Shown here piece after piece: positions 11,977-22,540 of a DNA stretch of 64,000 nucleotides. Position 1 is the stretch's first letter. Each line of letters begins with the position of its first letter. A model generated the notes under the pieces. The model was given only the letters and a program-made list of their open reading frames with translations, ran no database searches and was not told the DNA's origin. The stretch comes from Humulus lupulus. Its lineage: Eukaryota; Streptophyta; Magnoliopsida; Rosales; Cannabaceae. The position numbers and the translations under genes were made by a program. The stretch lies in contig NC_084798.1 in the NCBI RefSeq assembly GCF_963169125.1, forward strand, positions 173,195,980 through 173,259,979, in the 5' to 3' direction.

Positions 11977-13799
11977 CATAATTTTTTTTATTATTATTCA
12001 ATAGTAGGTAGGTTATATTTTAGAAAAAAAATGGAAATGGATGTGATTAAAATCTTAGATATCTATTAAGGAAAAAAATTAATATAAAACTTAATATAAT
12101 TTTATAAAACTAAAATTTGAATGGAGAAAAGTGAGCTATAAAAAGTTAGTATAAATATAAAAGAAAAGAGATTTGACAAGTTACATGTTTATATATGTAA
12201 ATATTTATATTTATAATACAAAAGTTGTTGTTACTTAAATTTTAAAAACTTTTGAATTATGAATAAAATAATTTAGGTTCATTCACTTATAGACTATTTT
12301 CACTTTAATAATTTCTCATAATAAATATTACTGTTAATCATAATTTTATAGTGCTATATAATAATAATAATAATAATAATAACAACTTTATGTTCTAAGA
12401 AAAACTAAAATTTATTGAGTTGGTTTCAATTTTTAAGAACATAATTTGAAGCAATTTAAGAACATACTTATTAAGATATTTTTTATTTGCCATGTATGTA
12501 TCTCACAACTAGTATATATATTATATGGAAAGTTTTTTTTTCTATCAAATTAAATTTGCTTTTAAAATCTAAATTTATGTGGAAAAAATTATGTGATTGA
12601 ATGTCATTTTTATATCAAAAGGAGCCACTGAAGCTAGTGGAAGGTGATCTAAAAACAATCTTTATGACTGTACATCCTCCTATGTAAATTTGCATCCTTA
12701 TCTATTCTCTATCATAATTTTCTTGGCATTGTAGTTGAATCAATGATTTCATCAATTGAATAGATATATAAATTTTGTTTATTAGTTAAGTAATATTAAT
12801 TATTGTCTCAGTTATAAAATTTTTTGATTTTCAATTATTTTCTTATGCTCATCATGAATTGCCCGAAAATAAAAATAAAAATCAAGCAATGTAATTATTT
12901 ATAGGATGGATCAGATGATAACACAATTTTAAATAGTAAACAATGAGATGCATAAAGTTTACTGTTTAAGTTGGATTCTTGAGTCCCTTTCAGCTCTTCA
13001 TGATATAAAAGTTAATCATGATGATTAAGATGACACAATATCCAAACAAATAATTGTAATGATTTTATTAAGACAAATCAGAATGATTTAATTAGTATTT
13101 ATGATGCAAAAGATCCCATTGATGAGTTCATAGAGAAGTTTAATAGTACGAAGCCGGCAAATAATATCACAGAGGACACCGACGGACACAACTAAGGACA
13201 AGCTGGGTAGGTAAAACAAAATGAAGTGCTAAAAAAAATAGTAGTTTGTAGACTATTAGACCCAACTAATATTCCAACTTATGAATGTTGCGGGAAAAAG
13301 AGTCTACTTAACCATCAATCCAATAGCTTTATATATTATGGTTGATTATAATTAATATTTAATTTTATATAACAACGTTCCTCGCACTAAAAAAAAGAGA
13401 AATATAAAGTCCTACATTATTTTTAGAGTTAAATTTGCTCTAATTCCCTATATAATCAGCTCATTCGGTTTTATCTAAACAAAATAATTCTTTGAGACTT
13501 TTGTAGTTTCATATAAGTATAGTTTTTTATTTTTTAGTTAATTTTAAAATAATATAATAATCTAAAAAATTAATAATAGAAGAACTATTGTCAATTAATC
13601 ACTTCAAAAATTTGTTCTATATTAATTTTTTTTTATATATTTATTGATAATTTTATTGATATATGTAATTACAACTTATATATATGCATATGGACACAAA
13701 TTATATATAAAAATTTGTGCTATATTTATTTGATATTTGTAATTGTGTGTATGGAACAAATTATTTAAATGTAGGAGCTAAAAAAATGATTTATTATGC
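11977..13799. other. AT-rich DNA without recognisable gene
   Basis: Low-complexity, A/T-dominated sequence with a (TAA)n microsatellite at about 12358-12383. No open frame of note. The boundary with the copia LTR to the right is not sharp. Confidence 0.5.
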
Positions 13800-14163
13800 T
13801 AAGATTTTATGACATTGTGTACCTTTTTAAGTAATGATTGTGATTTATGTAGGATCTTATTTATGTAAGTCTAAATGCATGCACCCTATAAATATATATT
13901 TAAAACAATATACATAGTAGAAAGCATAAAATCATACAAGCATGTGAATATTACAGATATATGTAAATACAATAACAAAATCATTAGAGTACTTACGAGA
14001 TGCATAGCGGAACAATGACTACACCATTTGGGTTCCCTAACCTTTTGTCTTTGTTGAATGCTAGGTATTGCAAGGAATTCAAACCGATTTGAAACAAGAC
14101 CACAGTCTTCCAAGTCTTACACTAAAACAACCTAGTGTTTGTATGGGCAAGTCTCAACATATG

Positions 14164-14537
14164 TGTGACAGTCAGAATCCCGTGATCCGTAGGGAGAAAG
14201 ACTGGGTAAAAACTATGCAACCCCACATCGCCTAGGGATGGTCAAGTGTGATGATTCTAAGACTAGGTAGGTATGTGACAACACAGTTGAAGATGGCTTA
14301 AATGGATTGATGGGTATTACCTATGCCAACCAGGTGCATCTTCTTTTCGGTAGCCCATCACTTGAGAATTCCAAAGTTAAGCGTGCTTGACCTGGAGTAA
14401 TCCCATGATGGGTGACCTCCTGGGAAGTTTTCCCAAGAAGCGTGCGAGTGAGGAGAAAGCACGCTGGAAAGAATCGTGTTGGTTTGCAGGGCCAGTCAAT
14501 ATTCCAGGAAGCAACAATAGTGACGTGGGGCGTTACA
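14164..14537 (+). repeat. Cassandra 5' LTR
   Basis: 374 bp, the same length as the 3' copy. Differences from it are scattered substitutions, many of them C/T or G/A. Confidence 0.92.
14320..14440 (+). promoter_or_regulatory. 5S rRNA-like RNA polymerase III promoter domain in the Cassandra LTR
   Basis: Within the 5' LTR, 'AAAGTTAAGCGTGCTTGA' (14374-14391) and 'GATGGGTGACCTCCTGGGAAG' style sequence (14407-14427) match the 3' half of plant 5S rRNA, including the A-box and C-box parts of its internal promoter. The 3' LTR repeats this at 14797-14904 with a few changes (for example GTGACCTTCTAGG). Cassandra LTRs are known to keep 5S-like promoters; this is not an independent rRNA gene. Confidence 0.88.
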
Positions 14538-14619
14538 AATGGTATCAGAGCCTTGACCCAGCTGAAAGTGTGGCCGACGGGAACGTCAGACCCCTAAAGG
14601 GGGGGGCGGGGTGGGTGAT

Positions 14620-14993
14620 TGTGACTGTTAGAATCCCGTGATCCGCAGGGGGGAAGACCAGGTAAAAATTGTGCAATGCCATATCACCTGGGGAAGGTCA
14701 AGTGTGATGATTCTAAGATTGTGTAGGTATGAGACTACACAGTTAAAGATGGCTTAAATGGATTGATGGATACTACCTATGCCAACAAGATGCATCTTCT
14801 TTTCGGTAGCCCATCACTTGAGAACTCCAAAGTTAAGCATGCTTGACCTGGAGTAATCTCATGATGGGTGACCTTCTAGGAAGTTTTCCCAGGAAGCGTG
14901 CGAGTGAGGACAAAGCACGCTGGAAAGACTCGTGTTGGTTTGCAGGGCCAGTCGTCATTCTAGGAAGCAGCCATAGTGACATGGGGCGTTACA
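14620..14993 (+). repeat. Cassandra 3' LTR
   Basis: 374 bp, starting just after the G-rich polypurine tract. It contains the second 5S-like block at about 14780-14900. Confidence 0.92.
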
Positions 14994-16737
14994 ACATGAG
15001 AAGAGAATTCATAGAGAGAAAGCTAAGAGAAAGTGGGCGGCTAGATTTAGAATATCAGGAGTGAATTTTACCATGTCAAATTCATCTAACCTACATTCTA
15101 TAACATTCGAATATATAGGCAATTAGCTAGGGCATAAAATAGGTTAATTTAATTATTTAATAATTATAATTAACTAAATACTTGTCAAAATTAACCAATT
15201 ATAATTTTGACCTTTATTTAATTCATTTTATTATATTAATACTAATTTATCAATATTAACAAATTTATCTCAATTGACTATAATAATCTCCTTTTGAGAC
15301 TTTGCAATAAAAACCTCAAAGTTTCTTCTATTTCTTTTCACACAAAATATCAATAAATAATTTAACATTATTAATTTCCATTGACCTAGTCAATATGATA
15401 TTTTTGTAATTAATAATAAGAGATGACATGGGGACCATGGATCCATGAACTCAAGCTCCAATAAGTTGATGCGAATTTATTTATAACAAATAATCTCATT
15501 ACCTTATTAATTCCTCGTGACTCCACTGTAGACTCATAATTGCACTCTTGAATTCATAGAATGTTTTACACCAAATGTAAATATATTTTTCATTGTTATA
15601 AACATAACCATCATTCAATCCTCTATAGATGATCTACTAATGAGACTTGTGCAAATTACTGCTTTACCCCTCATTGGTATTTTATCTTTAACTCCTACAA
15701 AGTTCCTTGTAAATGACATTTCTATAAATTTAATTACAGAAATGAGTACTCTATCATGTAACACTTGAACCAAGCTATAAGAAAATCATCGTTTCACTTC
15801 TTAAACAGAAGCTATAGATTTTATATCTATGATAAATACTCCCACTCAATTATACTACCAAATCTCCAAGATGTAAGTAGGAGCTAGTCCGTAGGGTAAG
15901 CTGGTAACGAACAAATCAAAAGACTTGAATAATGCAATTAGTAGAATATTAATCAATCAGACTTAAGATTGAATTGGCCTATGTCAACGTTGTGATATGA
16001 TTAGATTAGATAATAAAGATACTTATCTTGTCAATAATCAATATCGGTCCAGTCCAATGTAACAAAATACATCTGATATTATCTACTTGGTCAATATCAT
16101 GGATATGACGTCACACTAGATGTGTAAGTAGATCTTATCATAGATTACCCTATCAATAAAAATCCAGTGTACAGGTTTAATCTTAGGACAAAATTCTTTT
16201 GAACTTATAATTACAATTATAATCCACTGTGACAGAGTCACTATAATTGTAATTATACATATGTTCCGAATTTTATAAACGTTTGTATTAAAAATAATTA
16301 ATCATGTAATAAAACATGTAAACAATGAAATTTAATTGAACAAAATTATTTCTACTACTTTTTTGATAATGAATGAATTGCATAAGAAATGTGGTTTTTA
16401 TAAGGGCATAAAACCCAACAAACTCTCACTTGCACTGTTAAAATAAATGTGAAATTTCTCTCAAACCCATTCCCTCTATATGCTTTAGAAAAGTTGTCTC
16501 TCCCAATATCTTTGCGAAGGGATCCGCAAGATTTTCCTCAGATGTAATCTTCATGACCTTCACTTCTCCCCTTGCCACATATTCTTTGATGATGTGGTAC
16601 TTCCTCTCTATATGCTTCACTCTTTTGTGGCTCCAAGGTTCTTTAGAATTGGCTATCTCCCCATTTTTGTCACAATACAAAATGAGGGGTTTATCCATTT
16701 TGGGAATAACACCAAGATCTGTATAGAACTTCCTCAA

Positions 16738-17006
16738 CCAGACTATTTCCTTAACTGCCTTAGAAGCAGCTATGTACTCAGCCTCCATGGTAGAATTTGA
16801 GATCGCGGATTGCTTAACATTTCTCCATATCACAGCTCCACCCCCAAGAGTAAACACCATTCCAGAAGTTGACTGCATGTCATCAACATAAGTCTGAAAA
16901 TCAGAATCGATGTAGCCTAACAAGTTTAGAACTCCACCCGCGTAGACTAGCATATAATCCCTAGTTCATCGAAGATATTTCGGTATGTGCTTGATCGGTA
17001 TCCAAT
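16738..17006 (-). repeat. Direct duplication of a copia RNase H segment, copy A
   Basis: About 270 bp, repeated at 17197-17470. Both copies read from the STMEAEY region to the RTRDYML region of RNase H on the minus strand. They differ at several bases and by small indels. Confidence 0.85.
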
Positions 17007-17011
17007 GTAAC

Positions 17012-17190
17012 TGTAACGCCCTGGTTACTCCAAGACCATTACTGTGAGATTTGAACTGTGCTTAACTCGCTAATCGAGTTCTTTGATTATAAACGTGCAT
17101 CTAGGTGTTATTAATAGGCTAAGGTGAAAACCAGTCAAAAGGAAAGGATATATTTTATTTAAAACATAAAATTGTTCATGGGCCCATAAA
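17012..17190 (-). mobile_element. Tekay LTR tail fragment inside copia RNase H
   Basis: It begins TGTAACGCCCTGGTTACTCC, the reverse complement of the LTR end at 640-660, and continues to match reversed 480-660 through GGGCCCATAAAA. It is only about 180 bp long and lies between two copies of the same copia segment. Confidence 0.85.
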
Positions 17191-17196
17191 ATTCCT

Positions 17197-17470
17197 CACG
17201 TAGACTATTTCCTTAGCTGCCACAGAAATAACTATGTACTCAGCCTCCATGGTAGAATTTGAGATCCCGGATTGCTTAACGCTTCTCCATATCACAGCTC
17301 CACCCCCAAGAGTAAACACCATTCTAGAAGTTGACTTCCCGTCATCCACATACTCTGAAAATCAGAATTGGTGTAGCCTAACGACTTCAGAACTCCACCC
17401 GAGTAGACTAGCATATAATCCCTAGTTCGTTGAAGATATTTCAGTATGTGCTTGATCGCTATCCAATGTT
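17197..17470 (-). repeat. Direct duplication of a copia RNase H segment, copy B
   Basis: The partner of 16738-17006. Copy B joins smoothly to the reverse transcriptase part, while copy A joins smoothly to the end of RNase H. Confidence 0.85.
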
Positions 17471-18420
17471 CCCTTCCTGGGTTTGACTGGTATCTGCTCA
17501 CAACTCCCACTACATGACAGATGTCCGGTCTAGTGCACAACATAGCATACATTAGACTTCCAACTGCAGATGCATAAGGAATCCTTCTCATATCATCTTT
17601 CTCTTTAGTAGTCTGTGGAGACTGCTTTTTAGAAAGATGGATTCCATGTCGGGACGGTAAACATCCTTTCTTTGAACCTTTCATAGAGAAACGCTCAAGC
17701 ACCTTATCTATGTAAGTTTCTTGAGATAGAGCCAAAGTCTTTTTATTTCTATCCCTCAAAATCTGGATACCAAGAACATAACTTGCTTCGCCCAAGTTCT
17801 TCATCGGAATTGAGTTCCCAGCCAGTTCTTTATGTTTGATAATTTCTTGACATTATTTCCAATGAGCAAGATATCATCCACATAAAGAATCAAGAATACC
17901 ACATTGTTGTTTTCCTTGAGTTGGTAAACATAGGGCTCGTCAACACTTTTCTCAAAACCATAGGTTTTAATGATTTCATTAAACCTTAGATTCCAGGAAC
18001 GTGAAGCTTACTTAAGTCCATAAATGGACTTATTCAAATTGCACACTTTTTTTTTTCCAGTTACTTTGAACCTTTCTGGTTGATCCATATAAATGGTTTT
18101 GTCTAGGTTCCTGTTAAGGAACGCTGTGCTGACGTCCATTTTCCAAATCTCATAATTAAGAGCTGCAGCTATGGATAAGAGTATGTGAATAGATTTTAGA
18201 ATGGCAACCGAAGAAAAAGTTTCCTCATTGTCAACTCCTCTCTGGGTATAACCCTTTGCCACGAGTTGAGCCTTGTAAGTCTCGACCTTTCCATCACCTC
18301 CAATCTTCTTCTTGTATATCCACTTACACCCAATGGCCCTAAAGTCACTAGGTGCTTCTACAAGATCCCAGATGGAGTTATAGTACGTGGACTCCATTTC
18401 CTATTTCATGGCATCAAGCA

Positions 18421-20460
18421 AAAGATCCGTCGCCCATTTGGGTGGCCTGGGTACACTCCCTCCCCCTCGACCATCGACTACACCACACTCCAGCTACTAG
18501 GACCCATTTTCCACTATGCAGAGGCCCGAGAAGAATCCACAGGTGCACTCTGTGAGTTCCAGTTCCAGAACTTGCTTTTATGAGGATAAAATACGTGAGC
18601 TGAATAAAAAGAATCAAAAGAAACCACCCTAGAGAACATGCAGGAGGTGCTGAATGACCTACTGCAAGGGAATTCAAGCATTCCCCTTCCCAAGTAAAAG
18701 GAGAAGGATCGTGAGACGGGAGAGACCACTATCTCCATGGACAACAGAAGGACCCAACTTTCCACTAGTAACACTCCCTTGAGGAAGCACCATGAAGGGT
18801 CTGGGCCAGCGAGATACCCCTAAGAACAAAAGCGAAAGGACGACGCTGGTCATAGAAATGGGACTGAAGTCACCTCCAAAGAATCACCCCTAACCTAAGG
18901 AAAGTACTTAATAGGAGAAGGTCACACGTAAGGATGACACCTCTCGTGCCCCCCCCCCCCCCCCCCCCTTAAGGATGCAGGCAAGGGGAAGACTAGCCCT
19001 TCCGACCTTAGAGACTCTTTGAATAAGAGGAGACGAGAGCTAGACTCTAAGATGAGAAGCTTTCAGAGAAAGATAGTTACCATGCTGGGAGGACACTTGG
19101 AAGATGATGAATTCGATTACGAATCACCCTTAATTTGGGAAATCCACATGGAGTGGCTCTCAGCTAATTTCAAGGAGCCTCACATGACCCCAGAAGAGGG
19201 TACTACTGATTCCATGTACCATTTAGACGCCTTGAACGACCTGATGAAATTGAGGGGAATCAATAGCAGTGCAAGGTGCCATTGCTTCGTAGTCACCTTG
19301 AAAGAAGCCACTTACAAGTGGTTCAAAAGGTTAAGAGAAGGGACCATCAAGTCATGGTAGCAATTTTCAGATGAGTTTCTCCAACAACATCACAATGTTA
19401 CCAGTCTAGCGAACATAAAACAGGGTGAAGATGAAAGCCAAAAAAGCTATATACGTAGGTTCAGTATTGAAGCAGCTAAAGTAGGAAGCCTAACCCGAGG
19501 GGAACTCAAGGTGGTTATCGTGGCCGGAGTTCGCCCAGGGAACAGGATATGGGATAATATGCTCAAAAGAGAGGTCATCGACTTAGACGACTTCTATGAG
19601 AGAGCACAAAAATACTTTCACGTTGAAGATTGCCATGAGAACCTTAAGGCGGGAAGAAGTGAACTTCTATTCAAGCCCTCATCCCATGAAAGTTCAAATG
19701 GTGCAAAGAAGAAGAGAGCGTACGAAGGGCCAAGGGATGACCAACAGAGAAAACACAAACACGGAGGTGAACTCAGACAAACGCCATATACCTTCTATAC
19801 AAACCTGACAGATACCAGGGAACATATCTTCCTCACAAATGAAAATCAGGTCCCCTTAAAGAGAACACCACCAATGATGAGAGACCAATCCAAAAGGGAC
19901 CCCAGTAAGCATTTCCAATACCACAAGGATGTTGGCCACACCACATTGAACGATACCCATTTGAAAGTGGAAATCAAGGAACTCATACATAGGGGGAACC
20001 TAGGTAGGTACGTCAAAGGGGAGAACCAAAGACAAGAGAATAGGCCAGCCTCATCGCGAGCCCAAGATCAAGCCCCAGAGGTGCAGAGAGAGGTAAGAAT
20101 GATCTTTGAACATCTAGGGTTCGGAGGAGAGTCAAGGAAAGGGCGAGACCGATATGCCAGGGAAGCTAGGTGGAGTCCCTCACTATGGGAGAGCAACCTA
20201 GACAGACCACCATCATGGAAATATTTGTTGTAGTGGATTTCGCGTCGACTTTCAATGCGATATTAGAAAGACCCTCCCTAAGAGAATTGATGGAAGTAAC
20301 CTCAATATATCACCTATTTGTTGGTATGAGAGGAGAGCAGAAGAAGGCGAGAGAGTGCTACAGTACCTCTTTCCACACATCAGCTAGGTCACGAGAACCC
20401 ATGGTGATGTTGGTACATTGAGTTACGAACTCACAGGAACTAAACCCCCGAAGATTAGAC
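18421..20460 (+). pseudogene. Tat-lineage element 2: gag (with protease-end) remnant
   Basis: Sense-strand relic of the Tat gag, aligning throughout with the better copy at 52587-55213. An N-terminal part around 18540-18700 (YEDKIRELNKKNQ) corresponds to YEEEICELHRKNQ of the better copy. The retrotransposon gag domain is at 19019-19620 (DALNDLMKLRGI, KWFKRLREGTIKSW, DNMLKREVIDLDDFYERAQKY) with a TAG at 19358-19360 where the other copy has Trp-Gln. The CxxH/HxxxxC knuckle near 19912 has lost its first Cys (HFQYHKDVGHTT). Near 20170 it jumps to the segment after the protease active site (TMGEQPRQTTIM), so the catalytic Asp region is deleted. A poly-C run at 18949-18968 interrupts the linker. 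Confidence 0.85.
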
Positions 20461-20494
20461 CCCAAAGTCACTAAGGAAATCAGAACTCGAGCCA

Positions 20495-21500
20495 ATGAGA
20501 GAGAGAGAGAGATGGATGAACTATGCACTAAAAGCCACAAGTTGGAAGAAACAGTGCAAAAAAATGTTAGAGGTGCTCAATTTCATGGAACAAGCAAGGT
20601 CCGATGTACATTTAGCCAAGAGTATAAGGCAAGAATAGGGAGGAAAGGAAATGACTACTCCCATCGGCAGTTGAAGAATCCAACCTTCAAGGAACCACCC
20701 CCCATGATTAGAGCCCCGCAGAAGTTCCACATAAAAAATGTGGCTAAGAAAGTGGGAGCCAGCATAGGGTGCAGACACCCTTACCTCCAGAAAGGTGCCA
20801 GTCAATCAGGAAAATAGGTCCCAACATAATTAGGAAGGGGTGAGAGGGAAAAATGGCCTCCCAACTCCTCCTATGAAGGAGATTTTAATGCAAGTTGCAC
20901 CCACCATCGACCTTTTGAGTTTGCTGAGTGCAAGGAGGAAGGAGATCGATGCGACCATACATGATCTTAGAAGCAGGATAACAGTTGCACAAAGGGGAAG
21001 GTTGAGGGCAGAGGAGTCCAATACTAATGCTAAAAAACCAGCAAGCCTTCACCCGCCCCAATCCAAACAACCGCACTCCAAGGGACCACGCATGGCGTCT
21101 TATGAAGGGAATTCCTATCGGCAACACCGCACCTCCCATGGCTACGCGACACCCATTGGGAACACTGTGTAAGTAAAGCAAGGCGAAGGTGAATGTTTAT
21201 GAGAGTACATTCAACGCTTCAATGTAGAGATGGTTAAAGTAGGAAGGTTATTGTAGGATAAGCTTAAAATGGCTATCACTTCAGTATTGCATCTGAAAAC
21301 TAAAATGTGGGAGAGTATGCTAAAAATACAAATTGAAGACATGGGCCACTTCTATGAAAGAGCCCTAAAGTGCATCCGGGTGGAAGATGACCGCGACCGC
21401 CTGAGAGCTGTTATGTCAGTGCTGCACTTCAAGCCAATCCTACAAAAGCCCCCACGAGCGCTCCAAGAAACTAAAAAACATTGCGGCATCGTACATTAAA
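20495..21500 (+). pseudogene. Second, more diverged Tat gag remnant
   Basis: A second gag copy follows the first in the same orientation. MDELCTKSHKLEETVQKN (20512-20565) corresponds to the EEICELHRKNQRLETTLEN coiled segment. RRKEIDATIHDLRSRI (about 20933-20980) corresponds to KRRQDLDTKMRGLRSKI. From 21176 the VKQGE...YIQRFNVEMVKVGRL and MGHFYERALKCIRVEDD blocks match the gag core. Frames are broken by stops near 21198 and 21254, and the middle of gag is deleted. Either two related elements were joined here or the gag was duplicated and diverged. Confidence 0.75.
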
Positions 21501-22540
21501 TACCCACCAAACCATGAAAGCCTGGATGTCAACCATTGCGAGGACAAAGAAACCTACAAGGTAACCTAAGTGGTTCACGCCAAGGGAGGAGTATCCGATA
21601 AGATTTTATGTTTACGTATTTAGTTAAAGAGATTTCACTAGTCAACCTCTATTTATTTTTACAATGTAATGAATCAAAGGAGATATCCGAGCTAGCTCCC
21701 AAATGTAATGAAATTCTTTTGTTCGACAAATATGGGTGTCATTCAAAGCGCTTAACCAACTCAGTCTGCCCTCATCGCCAATTCAAATTGCCAAAGGGAT
21801 GTACCACAAAAAAAGGGAAGAAAAGGGCAGTCAAAAGTGATTAACCAAATAAATCTTACCAACCCTTTGGGGGCCAGGAGACTGGCATAAAAATGCACAT
21901 ACGAATAAATAAGGCCCATGTCTACAGACCTCGATAGAAGAGTTCCTTAAGGTTGTAAGGATTAGCTACCCTTACAAACGCTGAAAGGGTCGGTAAGCCC
22001 CGAGGGACCTAGTCCCAAGGGACCCCTAAAAAAACAACAAAGATAAGAAAATGGTCCTCATAATAATCCTAGGTTGACCAAAGTCACCTAGACCAAAAAG
22101 GGTCTCAAAGAAGATGCTTGCGAAAAGGGTCTCAAAGGAGACGCTTGCGAAAAGAGTCTCAAAGAATATGCTTGCAAAAAATAGTACTATGCATAATGAT
22201 GAGAAGGACGCTTCTCACAGAAAATAGCACGCATTCACAACAATATATAAAAGGATAGCAAGAACCCAAAGGGTCAACATATCCTTACAAGTAGTCAAGG
22301 TGCTCCGATAGACATGAATCACACGCAGTGAAGAGATCCCAAAGGGAACCTTTTCTATCACAAAATAAGCATAAGACTTAGTAGGACTTGTTAAAGTTCC
22401 TCATGAAGAAAACAAGAGACCTGGAGAAACCTCTCAGAAAAAACAAGTCAGGTTGCATTACAACCAAATCAAATTAAAAAGAAATAAGCTGCCCACACAT
22501 GGGAGCAAAAGACGGGGCAAGAAAAGACTTAATCGTTTCT
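21501..22540. repeat. Tat element 2 noncoding region with 27-bp tandem repeats
   Basis: No gene seen. Three units of about 27 bp (AAAAGGGTCTCAAAG.AGATGCTTGCG) lie at about 22094-22176. Phrases such as 'gggtcggtaagccccgaggg' recall the G/C-rich spacer of the better Tat copy at 48275-49398, which lies in the equivalent place between pol and the antisense gene. Confidence 0.55.

Larger units (their letters stand above)
14164..14993 (+). mobile_element. Cassandra TRIM (LTR retroelement with 5S rRNA-like LTRs)
   Basis: A complete 830-bp terminal-repeat retrotransposon in miniature. Two 374-bp LTRs (14164-14537 and 14620-14993), both starting TGTGAC and ending GGGGCGTTACA, surround an 82-bp internal region. 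That region has a primer site TGGTATCAGAGC (14540-14551, initiator tRNA-Met type) and a G-rich polypurine tract (14596-14615). Flanks are ATATG (14159-14163) and ACATG (14994-14998), a 5-bp target duplication with one difference. It encodes no protein and depends on other elements for movement. It is inserted in the 3' LTR of copia element 1. Confidence 0.93.
13800..16420 (-). mobile_element. Ty1/copia element 1: 3' LTR (antisense), interrupted by Cassandra
   Basis: Read on the minus strand, the LTR starts at 16420 with TGTTGGGTTTTATGCCC, directly after a polypurine tract (minus strand AGTGCAAGTGAGAGTT at about 16421-16436) and the stop codon of the polyprotein. It runs leftwards for about 1.8 kb of its own sequence plus the nested 830-bp Cassandra. 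The left end is approximate, placed at about 13800-13870 from the change in sequence character. Confidence 0.6.
16438..18420 (-). pseudogene. Ty1/copia element 1: reverse transcriptase-RNase H remnant
   Basis: Minus-strand remains of a copia polyprotein. In reading order: RT start (18397-18008: IGCKWIYKKK, FSSVAILKSI, WKMDVSTAFLN), the catalytic YVDDILLIGN at about 17885-17856 in another frame, RT end (17804-17340: LGEASYVLGIQILRDR, YASAVGSLMYAMLCTRPDI), then RNase H (16953-16438: STMEAEYIAASKAVKE, HKRVKHIERKYHIIKEYVA, ENLADPFAK) ending with a stop at 16438. Frameshifts lie between 18008 and 17804. A segment is duplicated around a foreign LTR fragment at 17012-17190. Gag, protease and integrase are missing; at about 18420 the sequence switches abruptly to a Tat gag. 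It is close to the copia at 56975-60970. Confidence 0.9.

Noticed and set aside
13886..14113. 75-codon minus-strand frame left of Cassandra
   Set aside because: It lies in the end region of the copia 1 LTR and has no domain.
14320..14440. A 5S rRNA gene
   Set aside because: The match covers mainly the internal promoter half and is embedded in a Cassandra LTR that has a matching partner; the 5' half of 5S is not recognisable.
18266..18774. Overlapping small frames on both strands at the copia/Tat junction
   Set aside because: They cross the junction of two unrelated elements or oppose the gag remnant; shadows only.
18949..18968. Poly-C run (also near 49107-49124 and 50029-50037)
   Set aside because: May be real slippage tracts, but run length is unreliable in sequencing, so no biological claim is made from them.
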